A DNA stretch of 64,000 nucleotides, taken from contig CP101406.1 of assembly GCA_024758765.1 (NCBI GenBank), positions 2,852,001 through 2,916,000 of the forward strand, written 5' to 3'. Under the pieces are notes generated by a model. That model was not told where the DNA came from, did not search any database, and saw only the letters and a list, made by a program, of their open reading frames with translations. The position numbers and the translations under genes were made by a program. How positions within the stretch are numbered: position 1 is the first letter of the stretch; every line of letters begins with the position of its first letter. This DNA comes from Mycobacterium sp. SVM_VP21. GTDB taxonomy: Bacteria; Actinomycetota; Actinomycetes; Mycobacteriales; Mycobacteriaceae. Of this stretch, positions 63,655 through 64,000 are shown in pieces.

Positions 63655-64000
63655 TATGACGTGGCGGGCAACCTCGAGGCAGCCGCCTCGTCGAGCAGCC
63701 ACACCGTCTGCTCGCGCCCTGTCGCTCCGGCGGCGGGCACCGCGACGGGGTCGGCGCCACCGACCGCGGCAGCTACTGCCTCGGCCTTGGACTCACCGGC
63801 CACCACCAGCCACACCTCGCGGGAGCGACGGATCGCGGGCAGTGTCAACGTGATTCGGCGTGGGGGCGGCTTGGGTGAATCAGGTACCCCAACCACCAGC
63901 CGGGTGCTCTCCTTGACGGCCGCGGTGTCGGGAAACAACGAGTTGACGTGGCCCTCGGGGCCCATGCCGAGCAGGTGCACGTCGAAATCCGGTGCGGGCT
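63654..64000 (-). CDS. pgl: 6-phosphogluconolactonase, C-terminal part (5' end beyond window)
   Basis: The visible 114 residues begin [22 protein letters not shown], the signature of the Pgl/DevB family, and end with [12 protein letters not shown]. It hydrolyses 6-phosphogluconolactone in the oxidative pentose phosphate pathway. Coupled by TAATG to the downstream coiled-coil gene. Confidence 0.93.
   Translation of the reverse strand, partial: PAPDFDVHLLGMGPEGHVNSLFPDTAAVKESTRLVVGVPDSPKPPPRRITLTLPAIRRSREVWLVVAGESKAEAVAAAVGGADPVAVPAAGATGREQTVWLLDEAAASRLPATS

Overview
The window is high-GC and clearly mycobacterial. It carries two PPE-family genes with the N-terminal [11 protein letters not shown] signature, the lprG-P55 lipoprotein/efflux pair, an actinobacterial PriA with degenerate helicase motifs, whiA, a MIRU-type 53-bp repeat, and a gene order that follows the Mycobacterium tuberculosis Rv1393c-Rv1445c segment as I remember it. 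I cannot name the species from the sequence alone.

Layout. 1-6.3 kb: a lipI-VOC-flavin monooxygenase operon, a YhhN membrane protein, a DUF1023 hydrolase and priA. 6.3-25.7 kb: an accessory block inserted after priA that looks like a DosR/DevR dormancy (hypoxia) island. It holds two DUF732 secreted proteins, two universal stress proteins, a DevR response regulator, an Acg-type nitroreductase, a small membrane protein, an exported GH92 mannosidase, a phosphoribosyltransferase-erythromycin esterase fusion (Rv2030c type), a DevS/DosT-type GAF sensor kinase, an Rv2004c-type kinase and a PEP synthase. Five DosR-box-like sites with a GGGnC-n4-GnCCC type core lie in its intergenic spaces. The island is also decaying: I see relics of hspX (acr), pfkB, a P-type ATPase and a duplicated membrane-protein gene.

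25.7-40.97 kb: a second accessory stretch with a MarR regulator, an NCS1 permease with a cysteine-rich tail, two PPE genes, a GntR-urea carboxylase-allophanate hydrolase operon (urease-independent urea breakdown), a cytochrome P450 divergent from its 3Fe-4S ferredoxin, and a NarK-type transporter next to a SAM methyltransferase. 41.2-55.7 kb: conserved core, fmt-rsmB-rpe-ribD, the convergent P55-lprG operon, ribE-ribBA-ribH-PH-domain protein, then uvrC-rapZ-yvcK-whiA. 55.7-64 kb: a GT39-type membrane glycosyltransferase, a DUF3556 membrane protein, a SpoIIAA-like protein, gap-pgk-tpiA-secG, and at the right edge pgl (partial) with the small coiled-coil gene it is coupled to.

Repeats are a second theme. 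A 57-bp in-frame tandem repeat sits inside both the monooxygenase gene and the priA N-terminus, a 54-bp tandem repeat precedes ribE, a 53-bp MIRU-type unit separates rapZ from yvcK, and a near-perfect 25-bp inverted repeat overlaps the end of the PH-domain gene.

The most promising unusual system is the rearranged, partly degraded DosR island. Its regulator, kinase and putative binding sites look intact, while several classical target genes (hspX, pfkB) are reduced to fragments, and an exported mannosidase and a PEP synthase appear to be under the same control.
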